A stretch of 58,763 nucleotides of DNA from Paracoccaceae bacterium. Its GTDB lineage: Bacteria; Pseudomonadota; Alphaproteobacteria; Rhodobacterales; Rhodobacteraceae. The notes beneath the pieces are model-generated. The model was not told the origin of the DNA, did no database searches, and saw nothing but the letters and a program-made list of their open reading frames with translations. The translations under genes were made by a program, and so were the position numbers. The stretch covers positions 1 through 58,763 of the forward strand of contig JANQRL010000036.1 of assembly GCA_028284605.1 (NCBI GenBank), read 5' to 3'. Within the stretch, counting starts at the first letter, position 1. Each line of letters starts with the position of its first letter. This document shows positions 34,432 to 42,458 of the stretch, piece after piece.

Positions 34432-34673
34432 AGGTGCTCTATTTCGCCTGGCTCAGGGAACGGATCGGCATATCCGGCGAGGAGGTCGAGACCGAGGCCG
34501 GCACGGTGGCCGATCTGGTCGCCGAACTGGCGGCGCGGGAGGAGCGCTATGCGGCGGCCTTCGCCGATCTCCGTGCGGTGCGGGTGGCGGTGGATCAGGA
34601 GCTTGCGACCTTCGACGCACCGCTCAAGGGCGTGCGGGAGGTGGCGTTCTTTCCGCCGATGACCGGTGGGTGA
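34428..34673 (+). CDS. moaD: Molybdopterin synthase small subunit
   Basis: MoaD of 81 residues, a ubiquitin-fold sulfur carrier. It ends in F-F-P-P-M-T-G-G; the terminal Gly-Gly is the residue pair adenylated by MoeB and thiocarboxylated before sulfur transfer to precursor Z. The start overlaps the pgsA stop and moaE follows after 7 bases. It forms the MoaD2E2 complex with the next product. Confidence 0.95.
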   Translation: MKVLYFAWLRERIGISGEEVETEAGTVADLVAELAAREERYAAAFADLRAVRVAVDQELATFDAPLKGVREVAFFPPMTGG

Positions 34674-34680
34674 GGGACGG

Positions 34681-35121
34681 ATGCGCGTTCGGATCCAGGA
34701 GGCGGTGTTCGATCCGGGGGCGGAGCTCTCGGCCTTTACCGCATCGGCCCGGGGCGCGGGCGCCGTCGTCTCCTTCTCCGGCGTGGTACGGGATGCCGCC
34801 GCCGGGCTGGAGGCGATGGAGATCGAGCATTATCCGGGCATGACGGAGAAGGCGCTTTCGGACATCCGCGACGAGGCCCTGACCCGATTCGGCCTGATCG
34901 ATGCGCTGGTGATCCACCGGGTCGGGCGGCTCCTGCCCGGGGAGGTGATCATGATGGTCGCGACCGCCGGCAAGCACCGCAAAGAAGCCTTTGAGGCGGC
35001 GGAGTTCCTGATGGATTACCTGAAGTCCCGGGCGCCGTTCTGGAAGAAGGAGGCGACGGGCGAAGGCACCGACTGGGTCGCCGCGCGGGACGAGGACGAG
35101 GCGGCGCTGAAGCGCTGGTAA
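34681..35121 (+). CDS. moaE: Molybdopterin synthase catalytic subunit
   Basis: MoaE of 146 residues. Typical elements: G-A-V-V-S-F-S-G-V-V-R-D, L-E-I-E-H-Y-P-G-M-T-E-K (here M-E-I-E-H-Y), H-R-V-G-R-L, and the C-terminal active-site Lys segment R-A-P-F-W-K-K-E. It dithiolates cyclic pyranopterin monophosphate using MoaD thiocarboxylate. I prefer ATG 34681 over a GTG at 34666 that lies within moaD. Confidence 0.95.
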   Translation: MRVRIQEAVFDPGAELSAFTASARGAGAVVSFSGVVRDAAAGLEAMEIEHYPGMTEKALSDIRDEALTRFGLIDALVIHRVGRLLPGEVIMMVATAGKHRKEAFEAAEFLMDYLKSRAPFWKKEATGEGTDWVAARDEDEAALKRW

Positions 35122-35146
35122 GAGCCGGGAGGTCAGGCCCCCTGAG

Positions 35147-35704
35147 TCAGGCCATCGCAGCGCAGTCGGCGTGGCGCGGGCAGGTGATCAGGTGATCGTT
35201 GACGAGACCGCAAGCCTGCATCCAGGCATAGACGATGGTCGGCCCGCAGAACCGGAAGCCGGCCTTGCGGAGGTCCTTTGACATCCGCTCGGAGAGCGGG
35301 GTCGAGGCGGGCACCTCGGCGAGGGTCTTCCACCGGTTCTGGATCGGCGTACCGTCCACATAGGCCCAGCACCAGGCGGCGAAATCGGGCATCTCCAGAT
35401 AGGCCCGTGCATTGCCGATGGTGGCCTCGATCTTGCCGCGGTGGCGGACGATGCCCGGATCCTGCAGGAGCCGCGCGACCTCCGCCTCGCCCCAGCCCGC
35501 GATGATTTCGGGCTCGAACCCGGCGAAGGCGCTGCGGAAGTTCTCACGTTTCTTCAGGATCGTGATCCAGCTCAGCCCGGCCTGGAACCCGTCGAGGATC
35601 AGCTTCTCCCAGAGCGCCCTTCCGTCCCGCTCGGGCACGCCCCATTCCGTGTCGTGGTACCGGTGATAGATCGGTTCGGTCCCGACCCAGCCGCAGCGCT
35701 CCAT
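35147..35704 (-). CDS. tag: DNA-3-methyladenine glycosylase I
   Basis: Tag of 185 residues, a base-excision enzyme removing 3-methyladenine. Zinc-binding residues match the family: Cys4 and His17 (Y-H-D-T-E-W-G-V-P) and the C-terminal N-D-H-L-I-T-C. The catalytic/base-pocket Glu is in F-Q-A-G-L-S-W-I-T-I-L. Start 35704 is supported by GGGGGCGG upstream and by Cys4; longer readings would destroy the conserved N-terminus. Convergent with moaE, divergent from the EAL gene. Confidence 0.95.
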   Translation of the reverse strand: MERCGWVGTEPIYHRYHDTEWGVPERDGRALWEKLILDGFQAGLSWITILKKRENFRSAFAGFEPEIIAGWGEAEVARLLQDPGIVRHRGKIEATIGNARAYLEMPDFAAWCWAYVDGTPIQNRWKTLAEVPASTPLSERMSKDLRKAGFRFCGPTIVYAWMQACGLVNDHLITCPRHADCAAMA

Positions 35705-35804
35705 ACCGCCCCCAGTTTTTCGTTCAAATGCAGATGCTTTACCGGACCTTAGGGGCTTGGCCAGAACAGTGCCAGTCTCGGACCATCGGCAAAGAGGCAG
35801 CCCC

Positions 35805-36584
35805 ATGTCGGCGCTCGAAGAGGCCACCAACCCGCTCGACTACGCGATGGCGAGTCGGGACCACGACATCCTGACGCTGGTGCGCAACGCGCTCGAGGCG
35901 CAAAATTGCGCGCTCGCCTTTCAGCCAGTGGTGCGCACCGATATCCCCAGCCAGGTGGCGTTCTACGAGGGGTTGATCCGACTTCGCGACGAGGGCGGTC
36001 GGATCATTCCGGCGCACCATTTCATGGGCAATATCGAGGATACCGATCTCGGCCGCGAAATCGATGCGGCGAGTCTGCGCGCCGGCCTTCAGATGCTGCG
36101 CCGCAACCCGGGGCTCAGGCTCTCGGTCAATGTCTCGGCGCGCTCCCTGGGCGACGGCAAGTGGCGGCGCATCCTCAACCAGCACCTGATGCGCCATGCC
36201 GAGCTTGGCGAACGGCTGATCCTCGAAATCAGCGAGGGGTCGGCGATGATGTTGCCGGAGCTTGTGGTCCGCTTCATGTGGGAGATGCAGCCCAAAGGCG
36301 TCGCCTTCGCGCTCGACGATTTCGGCGCAGGGCTGATCGCCTTCAGCCATCTGAAGGATTTCTTCTTCGACATGGTCAAGATCGACCGCAGCTATGTCCG
36401 GGGCATCCACCGCGACCCTGACAATCAGGTCCTCGCCGGGGCGCTGATGACCGTCGCGCACCAGTTCGACATGTTCGTGGTGGCCAGCGGCGTCGAAAGT
36501 GCCGATGAGGCCACCTTCCTGACCGAGATGGGGGCCGATTGCATGCAGGGTTTCTATATCGGTGCGCCACGGATGAAGCTCTGA
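35805..36584 (+). CDS. EAL domain protein with altered signature (EGL)
   Basis: The 259-residue product is almost entirely one EAL domain, the cyclic-di-GMP phosphodiesterase fold, without sensor or GGDEF part. Seen are E-G-L in place of E-A-L, N-V-S-A-R-S, E-I-S-E, the D-D-F-G-A-G loop, V-K-I-D and M-Q-G-F-Y-I. The usual A-E-G-V-E is A-S-G-V-E. Most metal ligands remain, so activity is possible, but a c-di-GMP receptor role is also plausible. Start 35805 has AAAGAGG upstream. Confidence 0.85.
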   Translation: MSALEEATNPLDYAMASRDHDILTLVRNALEAQNCALAFQPVVRTDIPSQVAFYEGLIRLRDEGGRIIPAHHFMGNIEDTDLGREIDAASLRAGLQMLRRNPGLRLSVNVSARSLGDGKWRRILNQHLMRHAELGERLILEISEGSAMMLPELVVRFMWEMQPKGVAFALDDFGAGLIAFSHLKDFFFDMVKIDRSYVRGIHRDPDNQVLAGALMTVAHQFDMFVVASGVESADEATFLTEMGADCMQGFYIGAPRMKL

Positions 36585-36678
36585 ACACCTGCGGGGTTAG
36601 GTCACAGCTTTAGCGGTTGCCCCCCTGTCGGCGCCTGCCGTAAGACCGGCGGGCAATCGGCGGGGCGGGGCCCGCGCG

Positions 36679-36715
36679 TCCTCTCACGCCGTCTCTGGGA
36701 TGGAATGTGAGAGGA
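36679..36715 (+). promoter_or_regulatory. Leader hairpin covering the phaA ribosome-binding site
   Basis: Perfect 9-base arms tcctctcac (36679-36687) and gtgagagga (36707-36715) enclose a 19-base loop. The right arm contains the gagg ribosome-binding sequence of phaA, 9 bases before its ATG. Folding would hide the ribosome-binding site, so translation of phaA may be regulated or temperature-sensitive. Confidence 0.55.
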
Positions 36716-36723
36716 GTCACCCC

Positions 36724-37899
36724 ATGACCAATGTCGTCATCGCTTCGGCCGCCCGGACGGCCGTCGGCAGTTTCTCGGGCTCGTTCGCCACGACGCCGGC
36801 CCACGATCTGGGCGCCGCGGTGCTCGAGGCCGTGGTGGAGCGCGCCGGTGTCGACAAGGGCGAGGTGAGCGAGACGATCCTGGGTCAGGTGCTGACCGCC
36901 GCCCAGGGCCAGAACCCGGCCCGCCAGGCCCATGTCAATGCCGGCCTGCCGGTGGAGAGTGCGGCCTGGGGGATCAATCAGGTCTGCGGCTCGGGCCTGC
37001 GCGCCGTGGCGCTGGGCGCCCAGCATATCCAGCTCGGCGATGCCGGGATCGTGGCCGCCGGCGGGCAGGAGAACATGACGCTCAGCCCCCATGCCGCCCA
37101 TCTGCGCGCCGGGCACAAGATGGGGGATCTCAAATATATCGACACGATGATCCGCGACGGGCTCTGGGATGCCTTCAACGGCTATCACATGGGCCAGACC
37201 GCCGAGAACGTGGCCGATCAGTGGCAGATCACCCGCGATATGCAGGATGAGTTCGCCGTGGCCTCGCAAAACAAGGCGGAGGCGGCGCAGAAGGTCGGCA
37301 AGTTCGACGACGAGGTGGTCGCCTTCACCGTGAAGACCCGCAAGGGCGACATCGTGGTCGACAAGGACGAATATATCCGCCACGGCGCGAATATGGAGGC
37401 GATGCAGAAGCTGCGCCCGGCCTTCGCCAAGGAAGGCTCGGTGACGGCGGCGAACGCCTCGGGGCTCAATGACGGCGCCGCCGGGGTGCTTCTGATGAGC
37501 GCCGAGGAGGCGGAGAAGCGCGGCATCGAGCCCCTGGCGCGGATCGCGAGCTACGCCACCGCGGGGCTCGACCCGTCGATCATGGGCGTCGGGCCGATCC
37601 ATGCCAGCCGCAAGGCCCTGGAGAAGGCCGGCTGGAAGGTCGAGGACCTCGATCTGGTGGAGGCCAATGAGGCTTTTGCCGCCCAGGCCTGCGCGGTGAA
37701 CAAGGATATGGGCTGGGACCCCGACATCGTGAATGTGAATGGCGGCGCCATCGCCATCGGCCACCCGATCGGGGCGTCGGGCGCGCGGATCCTCAACACG
37801 CTCCTCTTCGAGATGAAGCGGCGCGACGCCAAGAAGGGGCTCGCGACGCTCTGCATCGGCGGCGGGATGGGCGTCGCGATGTGCCTGGAGCGGGCCTGA
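36724..37899 (+). CDS. phaA: Acetyl-CoA C-acetyltransferase (beta-ketothiolase)
   Basis: Thiolase of 391 residues condensing two acetyl-CoA to acetoacetyl-CoA, the first step of polyhydroxybutyrate synthesis. Catalytic residues match Zoogloea thiolase numbering closely: Cys88 in N-Q-V-C-G-S-G, His347 in G-H-P-I-G-A-S-G, Cys377 in L-C-I-G-G-G. Its neighbour 86 bases downstream is phaB, the next enzyme, so they form a PHB precursor operon; the PHA synthase gene is not in the window. A leader hairpin may control translation. Confidence 0.96.
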   Translation: MTNVVIASAARTAVGSFSGSFATTPAHDLGAAVLEAVVERAGVDKGEVSETILGQVLTAAQGQNPARQAHVNAGLPVESAAWGINQVCGSGLRAVALGAQHIQLGDAGIVAAGGQENMTLSPHAAHLRAGHKMGDLKYIDTMIRDGLWDAFNGYHMGQTAENVADQWQITRDMQDEFAVASQNKAEAAQKVGKFDDEVVAFTVKTRKGDIVVDKDEYIRHGANMEAMQKLRPAFAKEGSVTAANASGLNDGAAGVLLMSAEEAEKRGIEPLARIASYATAGLDPSIMGVGPIHASRKALEKAGWKVEDLDLVEANEAFAAQACAVNKDMGWDPDIVNVNGGAIAIGHPIGASGARILNTLLFEMKRRDAKKGLATLCIGGGMGVAMCLERA

Positions 37900-37985
37900 T
37901 CCGGGGCGGGCGCGCAATTTAATTGCGCTCGCCCGACCCTTTGCCTACGAATCGAACCTGAACGAAGACCTGAAGAGGGACAGAT

Positions 37986-38708
37986 ATGGCACGTGTTGCA
38001 CTTGTGACCGGCGGCAGCCGGGGCATCGGCGAGGCGATTTCAAAGGCGCTCAAGGCCGACGGCTACGAGGTCGCCGCGACCTATGCCGGCAATGATGAGA
38101 AGGCTGCGGCCTTTACCGAGGCCACCGGCATCAAGACCTACAAGTGGAACGTCGGCGATTACGCCGCCTCCAAGGCCGGGATCGACCAGGTGGAGGCCGA
38201 TCTCGGCCCCATCGACGTGGTGGTGGCCAATGCCGGGATCACCCGCGACGCGCCGTTCCACCGGATGACGCCGGAGCAATGGCAGGAGGTCATCGACACC
38301 AACCTCACCGGCGTCTTCAACACCGTCCATCCGGTCTGGCCCGGCATGCGCGAGCGCAAGTTCGGCCGGGTCATCGTGATTTCCTCGATCAACGGGCAGA
38401 AGGGCCAGTTCGGTCAGGTGAATTATGCCGCGACCAAGGCGGGCGACCTCGGGATCGTGAAATCCCTGGCGCAGGAGGGCGCGCGGGCCGGGATTACGGC
38501 GAACGCGATCTGCCCGGGCTATATCGCAACTGAGATGGTGATGGCGATCGACGAGAGCATCCGGGACAAGATCATCGCCGGTATCCCGGCGGGGCGGCTC
38601 GGTGAGCCCGAGGAGATCGCGCGCTGCGTGGCCTTCCTGGCCTCCGACGATGCCGGCTTCATCAACGGCTCGACGATCTCGGCCAACGGGGCACAGTTCT
38701 TCGTCTAG
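37986..38708 (+). CDS. phaB: Acetoacetyl-CoA reductase
   Basis: NADPH-dependent SDR of 240 residues reducing acetoacetyl-CoA to (R)-3-hydroxybutyryl-CoA for PHB. N-terminal T-G-G-S-R-G-I-G, N-A-G-I-T-R-D, catalytic Ser in I-S-S-I-N-G-Q-K-G-Q-F-G-Q and Y-A-A-T-K. The S-I-N-G-Q-K-G-Q-F-G stretch is diagnostic for PhaB among SDRs. A good ribosome-binding site (GAAGAGGGA) precedes it, and a strong terminator follows. Confidence 0.96.
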   Translation: MARVALVTGGSRGIGEAISKALKADGYEVAATYAGNDEKAAAFTEATGIKTYKWNVGDYAASKAGIDQVEADLGPIDVVVANAGITRDAPFHRMTPEQWQEVIDTNLTGVFNTVHPVWPGMRERKFGRVIVISSINGQKGQFGQVNYAATKAGDLGIVKSLAQEGARAGITANAICPGYIATEMVMAIDESIRDKIIAGIPAGRLGEPEEIARCVAFLASDDAGFINGSTISANGAQFFV

Positions 38709-38743
38709 GGTATCTGCGGGACGGATCGGGCCGGGAGCCCGAA

Positions 38744-38775
38744 GAAAAGGGCGCCTCGCGGGGCGCCCTTCTTGC
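38744..38775 (+). terminator. Rho-independent terminator after phaB, possibly bidirectional
   Basis: Nine-base-pair G/C stem (aagggcgcc/ggcgccctt) with a 6-base loop, flanked by agaa on the left and cttctt on the right. It lies 36-67 bases after the phaB stop and directly abuts the stop of the small minus-strand gene, so it could end both transcripts. Confidence 0.85.
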
Positions 38776-38883
38776 TTAACTGACGGTCTTGCGCCCGAAC
38801 CAGCGGCCGAGGATGGCGGCGCGTTCGGCATGGGCGGCGCGGATCGCGTCACGGGTGCGGGCGTTGGTGGTGGCTTCGTACAT
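38776..38883 (-). CDS. Small basic protein of 35 residues
   Basis: This short gene encodes M-Y-E-A-T-T-N-A-R-T-R-D and ends in G-R-W-F-G-R-K-T-V-S. It has a near-perfect ribosome-binding site (AAAGGAGG, 6 bases before ATG) and ends at the phaB terminator. The peptide is Ala/Arg-rich and probably one amphipathic helix. Small Rhodobacterales proteins with similar ends exist by my recollection; function unknown. It is divergent from the LysR gene, with an operator-like palindrome between them, so it may be that regulator's target. Confidence 0.7.
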   Translation of the reverse strand: MYEATTNARTRDAIRAAHAERAAILGRWFGRKTVS

Positions 38884-38899
38884 CGGATCCTCCTTTCGG

Positions 38900-38924
38900 A
38901 TCGGGGTCATCTGTTGATCCCGAT
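38900..38924. promoter_or_regulatory. Candidate LysR operator between divergent genes
   Basis: Inverted repeat atcggggtc (38900-38908) and gatcccgat (38916-38924) with 7 bases between; 8 of 9 positions pair perfectly. It lies 17 bases upstream of the 35-residue gene's start and in the shared promoter region with the LysR gene, the usual place for a LysR activator site. Confidence 0.5.
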
Positions 38925-38968
38925 ATGCGCCTTTGCGCGCGCTTCGACAAACGAGACTTTCGGCGGGT

Positions 38969-38991
38969 TCAGTTAAGTGATACTTGACTGA
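38969..38991. promoter_or_regulatory. Palindrome directly before the LysR gene start
   Basis: Inverted repeat tcagttaagt (38969-38978) and acttgactga (38982-38991) with a gat centre; 9 of 10 positions pair. It ends 3 bases before the ATG and occupies the place where a ribosome-binding site would be, which is missing. It may be an autoregulatory operator or an mRNA hairpin limiting translation. Confidence 0.5.
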
Positions 38992-38994
38992 CCC

Positions 38995-39924
38995 ATGTCC
39001 GACCGCCTGCCGCCGCTGACTGCCCTACGCGCTTTCGACGCCGCCGCGCGGCATATGTCCTTCGCCAAGGCCGCCGCGGAACTGAATGTCACCCCCGCCG
39101 CGCTCAGCTTTCAGATCAAGAGCCTGGAGGAGCATCTGGGCCAGCCGGTCTTTCGTCGACTGAACCGCGCAGTGGAGCTGACCGAGGCGGGCCGGCTGCT
39201 GGCGCCGGGCGCGAAAGACGGGTTCGAGGCGCTGACCGCGGCCTGGCGCGCGGCGCGGCGGCTCAGCGATAGCACGTCGCTCACCGTCACTGCCGGCCCC
39301 GGCTTTACCGCCAAGTGGCTGGCGCCTCGTCTTTTTCTCTTTGCTCAGGAGAACCCCGATATCGATCTGCGGTTCTCCGCGAGCCTGAAGATCATGGATT
39401 TCGCGCGGGATGAGGTGGATGTGGCGATCCGCTTCGGGCCCGGCAATGACGAGGGTCTGTTCTCGCGCCGGCTCATTCGCGAATGGATGACGCCGATGGT
39501 GACCCCGTCCCTGGCCGAGGGGCTGCGCGAGCCCGCCGACCTCGCCCGCCTGCCGCTCCTGCATCAGGACGACATCGCGTTCCTGCAGCCGGGGCGGGAC
39601 TGGAATGCCTGGTTTGCCGCCGCCGGGGTCACGCCGCCCGAGGCCAAGGGCACAAGGTTCAGTCAGGCCGACCACGCGGTCAACGCCGCCTTGTCCGGGG
39701 CCGGAGCGCTGCTCGGCCGGGGCTCGCTCACCGAGACCCATCTGCGCGAGGGCCGCCTGGTGATGCCGTTCAGGCTCACGCTCTGGGCCGGGGGAGATTA
39801 TCGGATCGTCTGCCCGCATGGCAGCGAAACACGCCCCGCCGTGGCGCGGTTCATCGATTGGGTGGTTCGGGAAATCGCCGCGATCGAGCCGCTGACGGCG
39901 ACACGGGACTTCGCCGAAGGCTAG
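38995..39924 (+). CDS. LysR family transcriptional regulator (GcvA-like)
   Basis: Protein of 309 residues with an N-terminal winged helix-turn-helix (about 5-64; L-R-A-F-D-A-A-A-R-H, S-F-A-K-A-A-A-E-L) followed by the periplasmic-binding-like effector domain. P-L-T-A-L-R-A-F and the T-P-A-A-L-S-F-Q-I-K recognition helix place it in the GcvA/AmpR-like subgroup. Effector unknown. It is divergent from a 35-residue gene, and two palindromes sit in the intergenic region, one touching its own start codon. Confidence 0.92.
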   Translation: MSDRLPPLTALRAFDAAARHMSFAKAAAELNVTPAALSFQIKSLEEHLGQPVFRRLNRAVELTEAGRLLAPGAKDGFEALTAAWRAARRLSDSTSLTVTAGPGFTAKWLAPRLFLFAQENPDIDLRFSASLKIMDFARDEVDVAIRFGPGNDEGLFSRRLIREWMTPMVTPSLAEGLREPADLARLPLLHQDDIAFLQPGRDWNAWFAAAGVTPPEAKGTRFSQADHAVNAALSGAGALLGRGSLTETHLREGRLVMPFRLTLWAGGDYRIVCPHGSETRPAVARFIDWVVREIAAIEPLTATRDFAEG

Positions 39925-39928
39925 GCGC

Positions 39929-40096
39929 TCAGGCGGTGCTGAGCTTGGTGATCTGCTCTTTGAGGTGGAGCTTTTCTTTCTTCATCCGGGAGATTTCGAG
40001 GTCGTCGGTCCCGGGGCTGCGCTGCGCCGCTTCGACGGCGTCTGAGAGGGTCTGATGTTTCTTCTTCAGTTCCTGCAAATGCGCATTAAGGCTCAT
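39929..40096 (-). CDS. YdcH family small coiled-coil protein (DUF465)
   Basis: A 55-residue protein, M-S-L-N-A-H-L-Q-E-L-K-K-K-H then ending in L-K-E-Q-I-T-K-L. The pattern H-L-x-x-L-x-x-K-H at the start, a short turn and a second helix with L-x-x-x-K-L-x-L-K-E-x-I is DUF465/YdcH, a helical hairpin of unknown function. GAGGAG lies 8 bases before the ATG. Convergent with the LysR gene, 4 bases from its stop. Confidence 0.9.
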   Translation of the reverse strand: MSLNAHLQELKKKHQTLSDAVEAAQRSPGTDDLEISRMKKEKLHLKEQITKLSTA

Positions 40097-40215
40097 GTCT
40101 GCTCCTCGTCTGCTGGCGTGACTGTAACGATTGCATCACAGAAACCGGACCCTGTCACGCTGCGCGGCAGCAATCCGGCCTCTCTCAAGCGAACCTCGAA
40201 AAGGTTGCGAAATTC

Positions 40216-40983
40216 TTAATCAGTCCAGGGCAGGGCGGCGGCGTCGCGGAGAATGGCGGAGGCGGTGGCGCTGTAATCGTCGCCATCGCCCTGATGGGCC
40301 GCTCCGGAATGGAGGATCAGCGGCGCCAAGAGGCGGAACTGCGCGCGGGCGCCCTTGATCGCCTGAAGCAGCACCCGGTCGGCCTCGCGCCCCGTCCGCG
40401 CCGCAAGCGGCAGGACTCGGGCGCCGCCGAGGCTCTCGGGCAGGTGGCGGAACAGCTCGGGCAGGCGCTCGGCCCGGCAGATCGCGGTGAGCGTGCCGCC
40501 GGGGGCGAGCCGCCGGGACCCGGCGGTGAGCCAATCGGCAAGCGGGGTTTCGCCCGCCAGGGCGAGGTCCCGCCCGCCATCCGCCGCCGCGGTGCCGCGC
40601 CGCCGGTCGAAATAGGGGGGGTTCATCAGCACATGATCGAAGCAGCGCTGCCGCAGCTCCGCCGGCAGGTCGCGCAGATCGGCCTTCACCACCTCCAGAT
40701 CGGCGCCGTTTTCTGCCGCGTTGCGTCGGGCAAGGGCGGCATAGTCGCCCTGCACCTCGACCCCGGTCAGCCGCAGCCCCGGCACCCGCGCGGCTAGGCA
40801 GAGCACGGCGGTGCCGGCGCCGCAGCCAAGCTCCAGAACGCTCTCGCCTGTCTTGGCGGGGATCGCGGCGGCCAGCAGCACCGGATCGGTTCCGGCGCGA
40901 TAGCCCTTGCGAGGCTGCCGGACCTGTACCCGGCCGCCCAGAAACCCGTCCCGCGTCAGCTCAGAATCCGAGGTCGATATCAT
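40216..40983 (-). CDS. N6-adenine tRNA/DNA-type methyltransferase (TrmN6-like)
   Basis: Methyltransferase of 255 residues. SAM motif V-L-E-L-G-C-G-A-G-T at 49-58 and the amino-methyltransferase motif N121-P-P-Y-F. The N-terminal segment Q-P-R-K-G-Y-R-A-G-T-D-P-V-L-L-A-A is typical of TrmN6/YfiC-type enzymes that methylate A37 of tRNA1(Val). Start ATG 40983 overlaps the DUF2007 gene by 23 bases, so the two are cotranscribed. Substrate assignment is by similarity only. Confidence 0.85.
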   Translation of the reverse strand: MISTSDSELTRDGFLGGRVQVRQPRKGYRAGTDPVLLAAAIPAKTGESVLELGCGAGTAVLCLAARVPGLRLTGVEVQGDYAALARRNAAENGADLEVVKADLRDLPAELRQRCFDHVLMNPPYFDRRRGTAAADGGRDLALAGETPLADWLTAGSRRLAPGGTLTAICRAERLPELFRHLPESLGGARVLPLAARTGREADRVLLQAIKGARAQFRLLAPLILHSGAAHQGDGDDYSATASAILRDAAALPWTD

Positions 40984-41176
40984 TGTCGACGAGCACCGCC
41001 CTGGCCCGGAAATGATCCTCGCGCCGCACCATGAGCCGGCGCGGGAAGATGCCGATCCCGCCCTCCATGACGCTCATATTTACGTCCATTTCGTAGTGCT
41101 CTATACCTTCGCCGCTCAGGAGGGCCTTGGCAAAGGCGATGACCGTCGGGTCGGTGCTGCGCAGAAGCTCTTTCAT
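40961..41176 (-). CDS. DUF2007 small protein
   Basis: A 71-residue protein with the DUF2007 (putative signal-transducing) pattern: an N-terminal K-E-L-L-R-S-T-D-P-T-V-I-A-F-A-K-A-L-L helix, then short beta strands and a D-N-D-I-D-L-G-F end. Function unknown. Divergent from the polyprenyl synthase gene with a 53-base gap; overlaps the methyltransferase gene downstream. Confidence 0.88.
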   Translation of the reverse strand: MKELLRSTDPTVIAFAKALLSGEGIEHYEMDVNMSVMEGGIGIFPRRLMVRREDHFRARAVLVDNDIDLGF

Positions 41177-41229
41177 GGGCCCGACCTATGTGTCGGATCG
41201 GGACTTGTCGAGCATCGGACGGGGCGGGA

Positions 41230-42228
41230 ATGAGCCTGGACGCGCGCGCCACGAAACCGCATGAGCGATTGTCCGAGGCCCTTTCCGCGGAGATGGAGGC
41301 CGTCAATGCCCTGATCCGGGCGCGGATGGCCTCGGAACACGCCCCGCGCATCCCGGAGGTGACCGCCCATCTGGTGGAAGCCGGGGGCAAGCGGATCCGG
41401 CCCTTGCTGACCCTCGCGGCGGCGCGGATCTGCGGCTACGAGGGGCCCTATGATGTGCATCTCGCGGCGACGGTGGAGTTCATCCACACCGCCACCCTGC
41501 TCCATGACGATGTGGTGGATGAGAGCGATCAGCGCCGGGGGCGACCCACGGCGAACCTGCTCTGGGACAATCCGTCGAGCGTGCTGGTGGGCGATTACCT
41601 CTTCGCCCGGGCGTTCCAGCTTATGGTCGAAACCGGGTCTTTGCGGGTCCTCGGCATCCTGTCGAACGCCGCCGCGACCATCGCCGAGGGGGAGGTCCTG
41701 CAACTCACCGCCGCGCGCAATCTCGCCACCACCGAGGAGACCTATTTCAAGGTGATCCGGGGCAAGACGGCGGCGCTCTTTTCCGCCGCGACCGAGGTGG
41801 GCGGGGTCATCGCCGGGCGCGAAGAGAATGTGGTGCAGGCGCTCTTCGATTATGGCGATGCGCTCGGGATCGCGTTTCAGATCGTTGACGATCTGCTCGA
41901 TTACGGCGGGACCGATGCGACCGGGAAGGATGTCGGAGACGATTTCCGGGAACGGAAGCTGACCCTGCCGGTGATCCGGGCGGTGGCGGCGGCGGACGAG
42001 TCCGAGCGCGCCTTCTGGGACCGCACCATCGCGCGCGGCCGGCAGGAAGAGGGCGATCTGGAGGAAGCGCTGCGGCTTCTGGCGCGGCACGGCACGATGG
42101 AGAGCACCCGGGCCACCGCCCTCGACTGGGCGGCACGCGCCAGGGCGGCACTCAAGCCCGTACCGGCGCATCCGATGCGGGAGATGCTGGCGGATTTGGC
42201 GGATTTCGTCGTCGAGCGGATCAGCTAG
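41230..42228 (+). CDS. Long-chain polyprenyl diphosphate synthase
   Basis: Trans-prenyltransferase of 332 residues. First Asp-rich motif D93-D94-V-V-D97 and second D220-D221-L-L-D224, both binding Mg-diphosphate. Small residues before the first motif (T-A-T-L-L-H) are consistent with a long product, octaprenyl or decaprenyl, for the ubiquinone side chain (IspB/DdsA class); in Rhodobacterales decaprenyl is usual. Start 41230 is the first Met after the DUF2007 gene. Convergent with ispE, another isoprenoid gene, across a palindrome cluster. Confidence 0.92.
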   Translation: MSLDARATKPHERLSEALSAEMEAVNALIRARMASEHAPRIPEVTAHLVEAGGKRIRPLLTLAAARICGYEGPYDVHLAATVEFIHTATLLHDDVVDESDQRRGRPTANLLWDNPSSVLVGDYLFARAFQLMVETGSLRVLGILSNAAATIAEGEVLQLTAARNLATTEETYFKVIRGKTAALFSAATEVGGVIAGREENVVQALFDYGDALGIAFQIVDDLLDYGGTDATGKDVGDDFRERKLTLPVIRAVAAADESERAFWDRTIARGRQEEGDLEEALRLLARHGTMESTRATALDWAARARAALKPVPAHPMREMLADLADFVVERIS

Positions 42229-42289
42229 GGGGTGAGGAGACCCGATCGGCTCTGGCCTCCTGGCCGGGAGTTGGCGTTCGGAGACGGTA

Positions 42290-42380
42290 GCGGCGCGTCG
42301 ACGCGCCGCGCATGCGCTCCGTCGACGGAGCGCAAACACGCACTTTCGAAAGTGCGTTTCGCGGACAATCGACTGTCCGC
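42290..42380. repeat. Second cluster of four 20-base palindromes
   Basis: Hairpins start at 42290, 42314, 42338 and 42361. The first three are perfect 20-base palindromes (gcggcgcgtcgacgcgccgc, gcgctccgtcgacggagcgc, acgcactttcgaaagtgcgt) on an exact 24-base period; the fourth has 7-base arms. Compared with 13648-13667 the third differs by one base in each arm, and the changes keep pairing (G-C to A-T). It lies between the convergent polyprenyl synthase and ispE genes. Nothing else is seen in 42229-42458 except weak G/C hairpins. Confidence 0.9.
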
Positions 42381-42458
42381 GTCCGACCGGACGGCGATCT
42401 GGCCGGATCAGGTCAGTTTCGGCCTGCTGAAGGGCGAAGCCTTCTGGACAAGGCCCGC

